The notes under the pieces were generated by a model, which did not search any database, was not told the origin of the DNA, and worked only from the letters and a program-made list of their open reading frames with translations. Below, one piece after another: positions 42,747-51,101 of a DNA stretch of 60,900 nt; the first letter of the stretch is position 1, and every line of letters begins with the position of its first letter. The position numbers and the translations under genes were made by a program. Source of the DNA: Caryophanales bacterium UBA6877 (GTDB taxonomy: Bacteria > Bacillota_I > Bacilli_A > RFN20 > CAG-826). The stretch covers positions 52,777 to 113,676 of the forward strand of contig DKCJ01000020.1 of the NCBI GenBank assembly GCA_002451465.1, written 5' to 3'.

Positions 42747-43657
42747 TGATTAAAACTTACAATGTAGAAGAAAATAACGTCAACATTAGGTTAGATAAGT
42801 ATTTGACCACGAAAGAACCTAAATATTCACGTGTTTTTTTATCAAATTTAATAAAAAATGATAAGGTTTCAGTTAATGGAAAAATAGTTTCTCCTTCATA
42901 TAAAGTAAAAAATGATGACAAAATAGTAGTAGACTTTATTGTAGAAGAATATGATCCTAAAAACTTAAAACCATATAATTTTAAGTTGGATATTATTTAT
43001 GAAGATAATGATGTTATTGTCATTAATAAACCAAAAGGTCTTGTTGTGCATCCTGGTGATGGCCATCATGATGATACGCTTGTTAATGCCTTAATATATG
43101 CCCATAAGGAACTCTCTAATTTAAATGGATTAGAAAGAGTAGGAATAGTTCATAGAATTGATAAAGATACAAGTGGACTTTTACTTGTGTGCAAAAACAA
43201 TTATTCTCATGCATTTATTGCTGAACAATTAGCAAATCATACGATGCATCGTGAGTATTATGCGTTAGTTTTAGGAAGAATTGATGAAGATAGTGGTAAA
43301 ATAATTGCTCCAATTGCAAGAGATAAAACAAATCGTATGAAGATGTGTGTAGATCCTATTAATGGTAGGCCAGCCATAACACATTTTAATGTAGTAAAAA
43401 GATACGAAAAATATACATTAGTTGACTGTAAATTAGAAACTGGCAGAACTCATCAAATAAGAGTCCACATGGATTATATAAAGCATCCTGTGATTGGGGA
43501 CCATTTATATGGAAAAAATAATTGTTTAATTTACAACAATGGACAAATGTTACACGCCTATAGATTAACTTTTATTCATCCAACAACTAAAAAAGAGATG
43601 ACATTTGAGGCACCTCTTCCAGCATATTTCACAGAGGTTTTATCTAGAATTAAATGA
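42746..43657 (+). CDS. rluD: 23S rRNA pseudouridine synthase, RluD family
   Basis: This RluA-family pseudouridine synthase of 303 residues modifies uridines in 23S rRNA. It has an N-terminal S4 RNA-binding domain (about 11-75, with RLDKYLT...VSVNGK), then the catalytic core with GLERVGIVHRIDKDTSGLLLV (about 128-148), in which the Asp of HRIDKDTSG is the catalytic residue, and a LETGRTHQIRVHM motif. RluD and its relatives in Bacilli (YlyB) normally follow lspA, as here. Which uridines are modified is not shown. Its 3' end overlaps the convergent rnhC gene by 18 bases. Confidence 0.93.
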   Translation: MIKTYNVEENNVNIRLDKYLTTKEPKYSRVFLSNLIKNDKVSVNGKIVSPSYKVKNDDKIVVDFIVEEYDPKNLKPYNFKLDIIYEDNDVIVINKPKGLVVHPGDGHHDDTLVNALIYAHKELSNLNGLERVGIVHRIDKDTSGLLLVCKNNYSHAFIAEQLANHTMHREYYALVLGRIDEDSGKIIAPIARDKTNRMKMCVDPINGRPAITHFNVVKRYEKYTLVDCKLETGRTHQIRVHMDYIKHPVIGDHLYGKNNCLIYNNGQMLHAYRLTFIHPTTKKEMTFEAPLPAYFTEVLSRIK

Positions 43658-44569
43658 ATTAGACCTAGTAACTTCTTTATAGTTTTTAAAATTTTGTTTG
43701 CAAATTTTCGAAAGTTTTTCTAAACCAAACTTTTCTATGTATTTTTTTGCAAAAATATCGACCTGTTCACCAGCCCCAAAAGGAATCGTCATTCCTATTT
43801 TTTTAGATTGATATTCCATTTCTTTTAAGAAAAAATATCGAGCTAAACAACTAGCAAGTGCAACACTTGGGAAGTAGGATTCACCTTTTTCTTTAAAAAC
43901 AAGACCATCTTCAATATGTTTAATATCATTTAAATATGCAAAATACTTATCTTTTGGAACAAATTGATCAATATATAAATTTTTTACATAAGGAAATCTT
44001 GCATGTAAATTAGATAACACATAATTATGTAAGATACATTTAATTTTCACCATGTTAAAACCAGATTTAACAGCTGCATTATATCTTTCATTACTTAAAA
44101 TTTTATATTCAAAGTAAACTTTTTTTATTAATAGTGGAACAATTTGCAAAATTTTATCATCAGTTAGCTTTTTACTATCCTTAATATTATATTCATCAAT
44201 TAATTTCATTGTTTCTTTGTCACAATAAGCTGCACAAACAACTATAGGGCAAAGAAAATCTCCTGTTCCAACTTCATCACTTCCAATTTGTTGATCAATA
44301 TCAATAAAAAATAATGATTCTTTACGATTTTTAATTTTTTTTGATGTTATAATTGGTTGATTTGAGTATTTTTCAGCAATTTTTAAAGCGTCATCACCTT
44401 GGATAGTAACTTTAAAATCAATACCTTTCTTATTAGAAAATACGGTTATAATATTTTTATCGGTTTTTATAGCAAAAATAATATAACCAATGTCTCTTTG
44501 GACGATATATTTTTCATAATCATGTTCAATTTGCTTTAAAGCATTCGCATCTATTTTTATTGTTATCAT
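43640..44569 (-). CDS. rnhC: ribonuclease HIII
   Basis: This enzyme cuts RNA in RNA-DNA hybrids. The 309-residue protein has the N-terminal TBP-like domain of RNase HIII (about 1-90) and the catalytic domain with QIGSDEVGTGDFLCPIV (about 95-111, bearing the first Asp and Glu), the KDSKKLTD segment and ASCLARYFFL. The GSDEVGTGD form separates HIII from HII. The start codon lies eight bases from an extended -10 element, so its mRNA is probably leaderless. It is divergent from mutS2, with only 46 bases between the start codons. Confidence 0.93.
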   Translation of the reverse strand: MITIKIDANALKQIEHDYEKYIVQRDIGYIIFAIKTDKNIITVFSNKKGIDFKVTIQGDDALKIAEKYSNQPIITSKKIKNRKESLFFIDIDQQIGSDEVGTGDFLCPIVVCAAYCDKETMKLIDEYNIKDSKKLTDDKILQIVPLLIKKVYFEYKILSNERYNAAVKSGFNMVKIKCILHNYVLSNLHARFPYVKNLYIDQFVPKDKYFAYLNDIKHIEDGLVFKEKGESYFPSVALASCLARYFFLKEMEYQSKKIGMTIPFGAGEQVDIFAKKYIEKFGLEKLSKICKQNFKNYKEVTRSNSFNSR

Positions 44570-44576
44570 CGCTTAA

Positions 44577-44609
44577 ATTATACCATTGTATCAAGTTTTA
44601 TGCTAATAT
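44577..44609. promoter_or_regulatory. divergent leaderless promoters of rnhC and mutS2
   Basis: Minus strand: TGGTATAAT, with TATAAT at 44582-44577, seven bases before the rnhC start at 44569. Plus strand: TGCTAATAT, with TAATAT at 44604-44609, six bases before the mutS2 ATG at 44616. Both are extended -10 elements and neither gene has a ribosome site. No clear -35 boxes are seen. Confidence 0.6.
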
Positions 44610-44615
44610 TTGATT

Positions 44616-46907
44616 ATGAATTCTGTTAGACAAATTTTGGAAATAGATAAAATTATAGAATCTGTTAAGAAATATATTAAAACTCCTCGTGGTGCTTTTA
44701 TCCTAGATAATTTAGATGTTTTTGATGATAAAGAAGCATGCAAAACTGAATTATCAAAACTTAATGAAATGATTTCTATCATAAACAAATATAATGAGTT
44801 GCCTATAAATAATCACATAGATATTGAAAATGAAATAAAAAAAGCAAAAAAAGGCGATATTCTCGATGAAAAGAAATTAAATGATATAAAGGAATTTCTT
44901 TTATCAACGAAGGAAATTATAAAATATTTTGGAAAAATTAAAGATACATATTCTTTATCAAATGAATATTCAATTTTAAAGTTTGATGAAATCTTATATA
45001 ACAAAATTATTAGTGTAGTAACTATTGAAAATACTATACAAGATAATGCAAGTGCTAAATTAAGCCAAATAAGGAAAGATTTATATAAAAGTGAAAGAGA
45101 AATTAAATCAACAATAAATAAATTATTAATTAAATACAAAGATCAATTATCAGGAGATAATTATGTGTTACGTGATGGAACATTTGTATTACCAATTTCG
45201 TCTTCATATAAAAATAATATTAATGGTTTAGTTCTTGACATGAGTGCTAGTGGTCAAACAACATTTATTGAACCATTAGAAATTGTTAATCTTGAAAATT
45301 CAAAGCATATTTTGGAAATTCAAGAAAAGGAAGAAGTTAATAGAATTTTAAAAGAATTAACGAATTTTGTTATAAAAGAAGAAGATTTGCTAATTAAAAA
45401 CGATAAAATCATAGGATATTTAGACTTTTTATCTGCAAAAGTACATTATGCTAAAGAAATAGATGGTATAGTTCCTATTTTATCCGACAAACAAGAAATA
45501 AAATTATATCTTGCAAGACATCCATTATTAGATAAAAAAACAGTTGTGGCTAATGATTTTATTTTAGGAAATGAAAAAACATTGATGGTAATTAGTGGTC
45601 CTAATGCTGGTGGTAAAACTGTTGCATTAAAAACTGTTTCAATTCTTGCATATATGACTAAGCTTGGTTTACCTATTTCGGCAGAATCTAATAGTGTAGT
45701 AGGATTTTTTAGAAAAATTTATATTGATATAGGTGATAGTCAATCTATAGAAAATAATTTATCTACATTTAGTGCGCATATTTCAATACTTTCAGTATTA
45801 TTAAAGTATATATCAAGTAAAGATTTAGTAGTTATTGATGAATTGGGCAATGGAACAGATCCAAAAGAAGGTGAAGCTTTAAGCATGGCTGTCGCAGAAT
45901 TTTTATTAGACAAAAAATGCTTAACATTGATATCTTCTCATTATAATTTATTAAAACAATTTGGCTTAGCGAATCCAAAAGTATTAAGTGCATCTTTTAT
46001 ATTTGATGAAAAGTTAATCGAACCAACTTTTAAAATCATCTATGATGTAACGGGAAAAAGTTATGGTTTTAAAATTGCTAGAAAATATGGCTTAAATAAT
46101 TCTATAGTTAACCGAGCAGAAAAAATTTACGAGAAAAACTTTATAGATAATGAAGATCGAAAATTACAAATTTTAGAAGACAAAGAACGAAATATTCATG
46201 AGAAAATTGAAGATTTAAAACAAAAACAAAAAGAATTAGATAAATTCCAAAACGAATTATCTAAAAAGAGTGCAGCTTTAAATCTCAAAGAAGAAAAATT
46301 AAAAGAAAGAAAAATCGAAGATTTTGATGATTACATGGATTCAAAAATTGATGAAATAAACAATATTGTTGAAGAATTTAAAGCTTCAAACAAGACAAAA
46401 TCCAATGATTATATCGACAAAATTAATTCATTGAGTTTAACAAAAAAGAAAAATGAAAAATTGAGTGTCGGCGATTATGTTGAAATAAAATCAATTGGCA
46501 TGACGGGACAAATTATACGATTAAATGGGAAAAAAGTAACAATTACGACTGGCGATGGTTTAAATTTAAATACAGATATTGATAAATGCGAAAAAATCAA
46601 CAAACCAGCAACTTATAAGCCAAAACCATCAAATTTAGATCAATTAATTTATGGCAAAAAACCAATATCATCATCACTTAATCTTGTTGGTTATCATATT
46701 GATGAAGGAATCGATGCACTTGATACATATTTGAGCGAGTGTTTTGCTCGTGGGATTAAAAGTGTAAAAATTATACATGGATTCGGCACTGGTCAACTTA
46801 GAAACGCCATTCATGAACATTTAAAAACATTAAAATATGTAAAATCTTTTAAGTTAGGTGACGAAACCAACGGAGGATCAGGAGCAACAATAGTTACATT
46901 AAAATGA
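44616..46907 (+). CDS. mutS2: endonuclease MutS2
   Basis: This MutS-family ATPase with a C-terminal Smr nuclease domain suppresses recombination and, in Bacillus, rescues collided ribosomes. The 763-residue protein has the Walker A motif GPNAGGKT (328-335), a Walker B region (VIDELGNGTDP), a long coiled-coil (about 510-600), and the Smr domain at the end with HGFGTGQLRNAIHEHLK. The usual LDLRG of Smr appears as LNLVG. The start is the ATG at 44616; an in-frame TTG at 44610 overlaps the -10 box. It overlaps uvrC by four bases (ATGA), the first link of a DNA-repair operon. Confidence 0.94.
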   Translation: MNSVRQILEIDKIIESVKKYIKTPRGAFILDNLDVFDDKEACKTELSKLNEMISIINKYNELPINNHIDIENEIKKAKKGDILDEKKLNDIKEFLLSTKEIIKYFGKIKDTYSLSNEYSILKFDEILYNKIISVVTIENTIQDNASAKLSQIRKDLYKSEREIKSTINKLLIKYKDQLSGDNYVLRDGTFVLPISSSYKNNINGLVLDMSASGQTTFIEPLEIVNLENSKHILEIQEKEEVNRILKELTNFVIKEEDLLIKNDKIIGYLDFLSAKVHYAKEIDGIVPILSDKQEIKLYLARHPLLDKKTVVANDFILGNEKTLMVISGPNAGGKTVALKTVSILAYMTKLGLPISAESNSVVGFFRKIYIDIGDSQSIENNLSTFSAHISILSVLLKYISSKDLVVIDELGNGTDPKEGEALSMAVAEFLLDKKCLTLISSHYNLLKQFGLANPKVLSASFIFDEKLIEPTFKIIYDVTGKSYGFKIARKYGLNNSIVNRAEKIYEKNFIDNEDRKLQILEDKERNIHEKIEDLKQKQKELDKFQNELSKKSAALNLKEEKLKERKIEDFDDYMDSKIDEINNIVEEFKASNKTKSNDYIDKINSLSLTKKKNEKLSVGDYVEIKSIGMTGQIIRLNGKKVTITTGDGLNLNTDIDKCEKINKPATYKPKPSNLDQLIYGKKPISSSLNLVGYHIDEGIDALDTYLSECFARGIKSVKIIHGFGTGQLRNAIHEHLKTLKYVKSFKLGDETNGGSGATIVTLK

Positions 46908-48664
46908 ACAAAAGACTTATTAACGAAATCAAATTATTACCAAACAACCCAGGTTGTTATTTAATGCATGATGAAAATGATGAAATTATTTATATTGGAA
47001 AAGCAAAAAACCTAAAAAATAGAGTTTCTCAATATTTCAATCGACCTCATACAGGAAAAACCGCAGCAATGGTTTCGCATGTTGATCATTTTGAAACAAT
47101 TGTTACAAGAACTGAAAAAGAAGCTTTCATATTGGAAATGAATCTTATTCAGAAACATTTGCCAAGATATAATATTTTATTAAAAGATGATAAACATTAT
47201 CCATATATTGCTATTCATAAAATAAAGGATCCTTATATTTCTATTGCAAGACATATTAATGACAAAAGATGCGATTATTTCGGTCCTTTTCCAGAATCAT
47301 CGAACGCATACGAAATGATTGATTTATTAAACAAATTTTTTCCTTTACGTAAATGCAAAAACATCCCCAAAACCCCATGTCTTTATTATCATTTAGGACA
47401 ATGCTTAGCGCCTTGTATAAACAAAATTAATCCAGATGAATATAAAGCTATCATTGATAAAATTGAACAATTTTTGCGAGGCGATAATAAAGAAATTATT
47501 CAAGACGTCAAATCAAAAATTAAATATTACAGCGATACTTTAGATTTTGAAACAGCTGAAGAATATAAAAAAATACTAGATAGTTTAAATCACATTAATG
47601 ATAAACAAGATGTTGAATTAATTAATGAAGGCGATATCGATGTTTTTGGATACAATATTCGTGAGGGATATATATCTTTAACTATATTAATTATTAGAAA
47701 AGGTATTTTAATTACAAAACGCAATTACGTATATGAGTTAGTTGGAGAAATTGAAGATTTTATAACTAATTTAATTTATCAATATTATGAGAACAATACT
47801 TTACCTAAAGAAGTGGTAGTTGGAAATGACGAAATAAAAGAAACATTGGAAAAAATATTGAATTGTAAGGTTTTGAACCCTTCTAGAGGCAAACTTTTTG
47901 AATTGATAACAATTGCATATACTAATGCAAAAGATGGTTTAGATGAACATTTTATGAGTGCTAGATTAGATGATAATAAACTCGAAATTCTCGATGAATT
48001 GGGTAAAATTTTAAAAATAAAAACACCATATAGAATTGAATTATTTGATAATTCTCATTTACAAGGAAGTAATGCTATAGGCGCAATGGTTTGTTTTATT
48101 AATGGTGAACCGGCTCCTAAATTGTATAGAAGATTTAATATTGAATCATTAAATAAGAAAAATGATTTATCAAGTATGGAAGAAGTTTTAACAAGAAGAT
48201 ATTCGAGACTTAAAAAAGAACATCAAACAATGCCAGATCTTGTATTACTTGATGGTGGTATCGAACAAATAGAAATAGCTAAAAAGGTTTTTAGTAAACT
48301 TGATATTAAAATAAACCTAGCAGGTTTAGTAAAAAACGATAAACATAGAACCAATTCATTAATTAATAGTAGTGGGGAAATAATTGATTTAAGCGATAAA
48401 AAACGATTATTTTTTATGTTGACTAGAATGCAAGATGAGGTCCATAGATTTGCCATCACTTCTCATAGAAATAAAAGAAATAAATATATGTTTAAAAGTA
48501 TATTTGATGATATCCCAGGACTTGGAGAAAAACGCATTGAATTAATTTACAAAAACTATCCAACACTCAGTTTATTGAAAAATGCAAATTTAATTGAACT
48601 AGAACAAATAATTCCTAAAAAAACGGCTGATATTTTATATAAGAAAATAAGGAGTATAAAATGA
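46904..48664 (+). CDS. uvrC: excinuclease ABC subunit C
   Basis: UvrC makes both incisions around DNA damage in nucleotide excision repair. The 586-residue protein has the GIY-YIG domain (about 12-90, PGCYLMHDENDEIIYIGKAK), a UvrB-binding UVR motif (about 195-230), the RNase H-like endonuclease domain with a FDNSHLQGSNAIGAMV segment (catalytic Asp) and VLLDGG, and a C-terminal helix-hairpin-helix pair (IPGLGEKRIELI...IIPKKTADIL). All parts are present. It overlaps both mutS2 and the following unknown gene by four bases, so they are likely co-translated. Confidence 0.96.
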   Translation: MNKRLINEIKLLPNNPGCYLMHDENDEIIYIGKAKNLKNRVSQYFNRPHTGKTAAMVSHVDHFETIVTRTEKEAFILEMNLIQKHLPRYNILLKDDKHYPYIAIHKIKDPYISIARHINDKRCDYFGPFPESSNAYEMIDLLNKFFPLRKCKNIPKTPCLYYHLGQCLAPCINKINPDEYKAIIDKIEQFLRGDNKEIIQDVKSKIKYYSDTLDFETAEEYKKILDSLNHINDKQDVELINEGDIDVFGYNIREGYISLTILIIRKGILITKRNYVYELVGEIEDFITNLIYQYYENNTLPKEVVVGNDEIKETLEKILNCKVLNPSRGKLFELITIAYTNAKDGLDEHFMSARLDDNKLEILDELGKILKIKTPYRIELFDNSHLQGSNAIGAMVCFINGEPAPKLYRRFNIESLNKKNDLSSMEEVLTRRYSRLKKEHQTMPDLVLLDGGIEQIEIAKKVFSKLDIKINLAGLVKNDKHRTNSLINSSGEIIDLSDKKRLFFMLTRMQDEVHRFAITSHRNKRNKYMFKSIFDDIPGLGEKRIELIYKNYPTLSLLKNANLIELEQIIPKKTADILYKKIRSIK

Positions 48665-49614
48665 GTAAAAATATTAGAGATTTATTTTTTAATGGTTGTT
48701 ATGAAACTATTTTGAATTCAAAAATTAATTACTATGACGGTGAAGATATTTATTATCTAATTATGAGCCATCAATCCTTACATAATACCAAAAAAGCATT
48801 GGAAACTTACTATAAATATAGAAAAATAGTAGAAAATTGGGATTTAATTAGTAGTATAAAAGAACTTTTAACCCTGCTTGCTAAAACTCGTAATTATCGA
48901 CAAATTGAAATAGAAAAAGAATATTTTATAAATTTACCATACAAAAACCAACAAACAGAAGAATTTCTTAATTCTTTAGATAACACAATTAAAAAGCTTA
49001 TCGATGAAATAGAAAATTCCAAAAATAATTTGGATTTTAGTGATTCCATTTCTATTTCTGACATTAAAAATAAACTTTTTAGTAATAATCAAATTGACAA
49101 ATATAATGCGCTTCATAAAATTTTTGCAATGCGTATCGAAAATGTCATACTAGATGACCTTGTTATAGAATATTTAAATAGTCCGCAACCATTTGATGTT
49201 GTTTACGTTTTATTGCTTGAATATGTTATTCTAGATAAAGTCGATCGTAACATTACTTTTAGAAAAGAAAATAACTATTTTATTATCAAACCTGTTGATT
49301 ATTTTGATTATATTGAAGAAAGTGAAATTTATATAAAAAATAAACTAGATTATTTATCTCGTACTCTAAAGAATTTGAGTATTTATTTTTATATAAAACG
49401 TTTAATGATTCCATCTTTTTTAAACATGTTTCCTAAAAAATTAGATAAAAAAATGATTGATGATTTGTTTTATGCTTGTTACCTTGTTGGGTGCAAAATT
49501 TATGGAACAGATGAGTCTGATGAAGAATATTTTCAAAATATAAAAGTTGATGATAAGTCATCAAAAAAATATGTCGAATTAATATTAGAAATTGAAAATA
49601 GTTTAAAATTTTAA
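48661..49614 (+). CDS. hypothetical protein, probably helical repeat
   Basis: This 317-residue protein is not recognised. The N-terminal part (about 25-105) reads like tetratricopeptide-type helices, with alternating aromatic and small residues (YYLIMSHQSLHNTKKALETY). A long charged linker (about 105-145) follows, then an alpha-rich C-terminal domain (about 165-310). There is no signal peptide or transmembrane segment, so it is probably cytoplasmic. The four-base ATGA overlap with uvrC shows it is co-translated with repair genes. Its function cannot be inferred from sequence; a scaffold role is possible. Confidence 0.75.
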   Translation: MSKNIRDLFFNGCYETILNSKINYYDGEDIYYLIMSHQSLHNTKKALETYYKYRKIVENWDLISSIKELLTLLAKTRNYRQIEIEKEYFINLPYKNQQTEEFLNSLDNTIKKLIDEIENSKNNLDFSDSISISDIKNKLFSNNQIDKYNALHKIFAMRIENVILDDLVIEYLNSPQPFDVVYVLLLEYVILDKVDRNITFRKENNYFIIKPVDYFDYIEESEIYIKNKLDYLSRTLKNLSIYFYIKRLMIPSFLNMFPKKLDKKMIDDLFYACYLVGCKIYGTDESDEEYFQNIKVDDKSSKKYVELILEIENSLKF

Positions 49615-49640
49615 AACTTCTAAATCTAAAAGTATTTTTG

Positions 49641-49669
49641 TTGTATTAGATTATAATCTAATATATAAT
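49641..49669 (+). promoter_or_regulatory. tig promoter with a 20-bp palindrome in the spacer
   Basis: TTGTAT (49641-49646) and TATAAT (49664-49669) are 17 bases apart. Bases 49644-49663 form a perfect 20-bp palindrome (TATTAGATTATAATCTAATA) that fills the spacer and part of the -35 box. It is unlike CIRCE (HrcA) or CtsR boxes and may be the operator of an unidentified repressor. Confidence 0.6.
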
Positions 49670-49706
49670 TCTTTTCGTACGCATAAAAGCATAAGGAGAT
49701 GTTAAA

Positions 49707-51065
49707 ATGGCTACAAAATTAATTGATAAAGGAAATGGCGTTTTTGAAGTAACCACTTCAGTTACCGGTAAAGTATGGAGTGATGCTCAAGATAAAGCTG
49801 TTAAAAAATTAGCAGAAAATGTTCAAGTTAAAGGTTTTAGAAAAGGAAAAGCCCCTTTAGCTTTAGCGAAAGAAAGATTAACTGCTGGACAAGTATTTGA
49901 AGAAGCTATGAATATCGTTCTTCCAAAAATGTTTAGTGATGTCGTAAATGAACATAAATTAAATGTATTCTATAGACCTGATGTTAGACCAACAAAAGTA
50001 AGTCAAGCCGAATTAGAGGTCACATTTACAATTGTTACATACCCAGAAGTCACACTTGGTCAATATAAAGGAATCAATATTCCTCTTGAAAAAGTAAGTG
50101 TTTCAGATGAAGAAGTAAAAGTTGCAATCGATCATTTAAGAGAACAAAATGCTGAATGGGTTTTAAAAGAAAATGAGCCAGCCGCTAAAGGCGATACCGT
50201 TGTTATGGACTTCAAAGGATATATTGATGGTAAAGAATTCAATGGTGGTAGTGCTGATAACTATTCACTCGTTTTAGGAAGTAATTCATTTATTCCTGGT
50301 TTTGAAGATCAACTTGTTGGTGCAAAACCAGAAAGCAAAGTAGAAGTTAATGTTACTTTCCCAGAAAAATATGTTAAAGAATTAGCTGGTAAACAAGCAA
50401 AATTCGTCTGTATGGTTCATGAAGTTAAGACCAAAAAATATCCAGAAATTACTGATGACTTTGCTAAGAGCTTAAGCCTTGAAGGTGTTAGTGATGTTAA
50501 AACTCTTGAAACATATGAAAAGAATGAACTTTTACATCAAAAAGAACATCAAGCAAAAGATAAACAATTTAATGAAATTTTAGAAACAATTGTTAAAAAT
50601 GCAAAAGTCACAATTGCTCCTCAAGTTATTGCTAGTGAAACTGAAGCTGTTAAGAACGAAACAGTCAATCAAATCACACAAAATGGCTTAACTTTCGAAC
50701 AATATAAAGAAATTACTGGTTTAAGCGATAAAGAATTAGAAGAACAATTCAAAACACAAGCTACAACAAGATTAACACAATATTTAGTTTTAAATAAAAT
50801 TGGTGAAGTTGAAAAATTAGTTATTGCACCAAACGAAATTGAAGAATATTATGAAAATCTTGCTAGTACCTATGGAATGAAAGTTGAAGAAGTTAAAAAG
50901 GCTTTAGCAGCAAACGAAGGTAGAATTAGGCAACAATTAATTCAAGGCAAAATTGAAAGATTTATTATTGCAAACAATACTTCCGAAGTAAAAGCTGAAA
51001 ATAAAGAAAAAGTAGCAGCCGATGAACACACTTCTTCAGAAAATAAAGTAGAAGAACAAAAATAA
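49707..51065 (+). CDS. tig: trigger factor chaperone
   Basis: This ribosome-bound chaperone helps nascent proteins fold. The 452-residue protein has the N-terminal ribosome-binding domain with the signature VQVKGFRKGKAPLALAKERL (about 39-58), the FKBP-type peptidyl-prolyl isomerase domain (about 155-245, GDTVVMDFKGYIDGKEFNGG), and the C-terminal helical arms. The extra C-terminal tail (from about 430) is Glu/Lys/Ser-rich. AAGGAGATG precedes the ATG. It is followed after 36 bases by lon, pairing folding with proteolysis as in many Bacilli. A palindrome overlaps its promoter. Confidence 0.96.
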   Translation: MATKLIDKGNGVFEVTTSVTGKVWSDAQDKAVKKLAENVQVKGFRKGKAPLALAKERLTAGQVFEEAMNIVLPKMFSDVVNEHKLNVFYRPDVRPTKVSQAELEVTFTIVTYPEVTLGQYKGINIPLEKVSVSDEEVKVAIDHLREQNAEWVLKENEPAAKGDTVVMDFKGYIDGKEFNGGSADNYSLVLGSNSFIPGFEDQLVGAKPESKVEVNVTFPEKYVKELAGKQAKFVCMVHEVKTKKYPEITDDFAKSLSLEGVSDVKTLETYEKNELLHQKEHQAKDKQFNEILETIVKNAKVTIAPQVIASETEAVKNETVNQITQNGLTFEQYKEITGLSDKELEEQFKTQATTRLTQYLVLNKIGEVEKLVIAPNEIEEYYENLASTYGMKVEEVKKALAANEGRIRQQLIQGKIERFIIANNTSEVKAENKEKVAADEHTSSENKVEEQK

Positions 51066-51101
51066 TAGTGATTTTGTCACTTATATAAGGAGGTAATTTA
51101 T

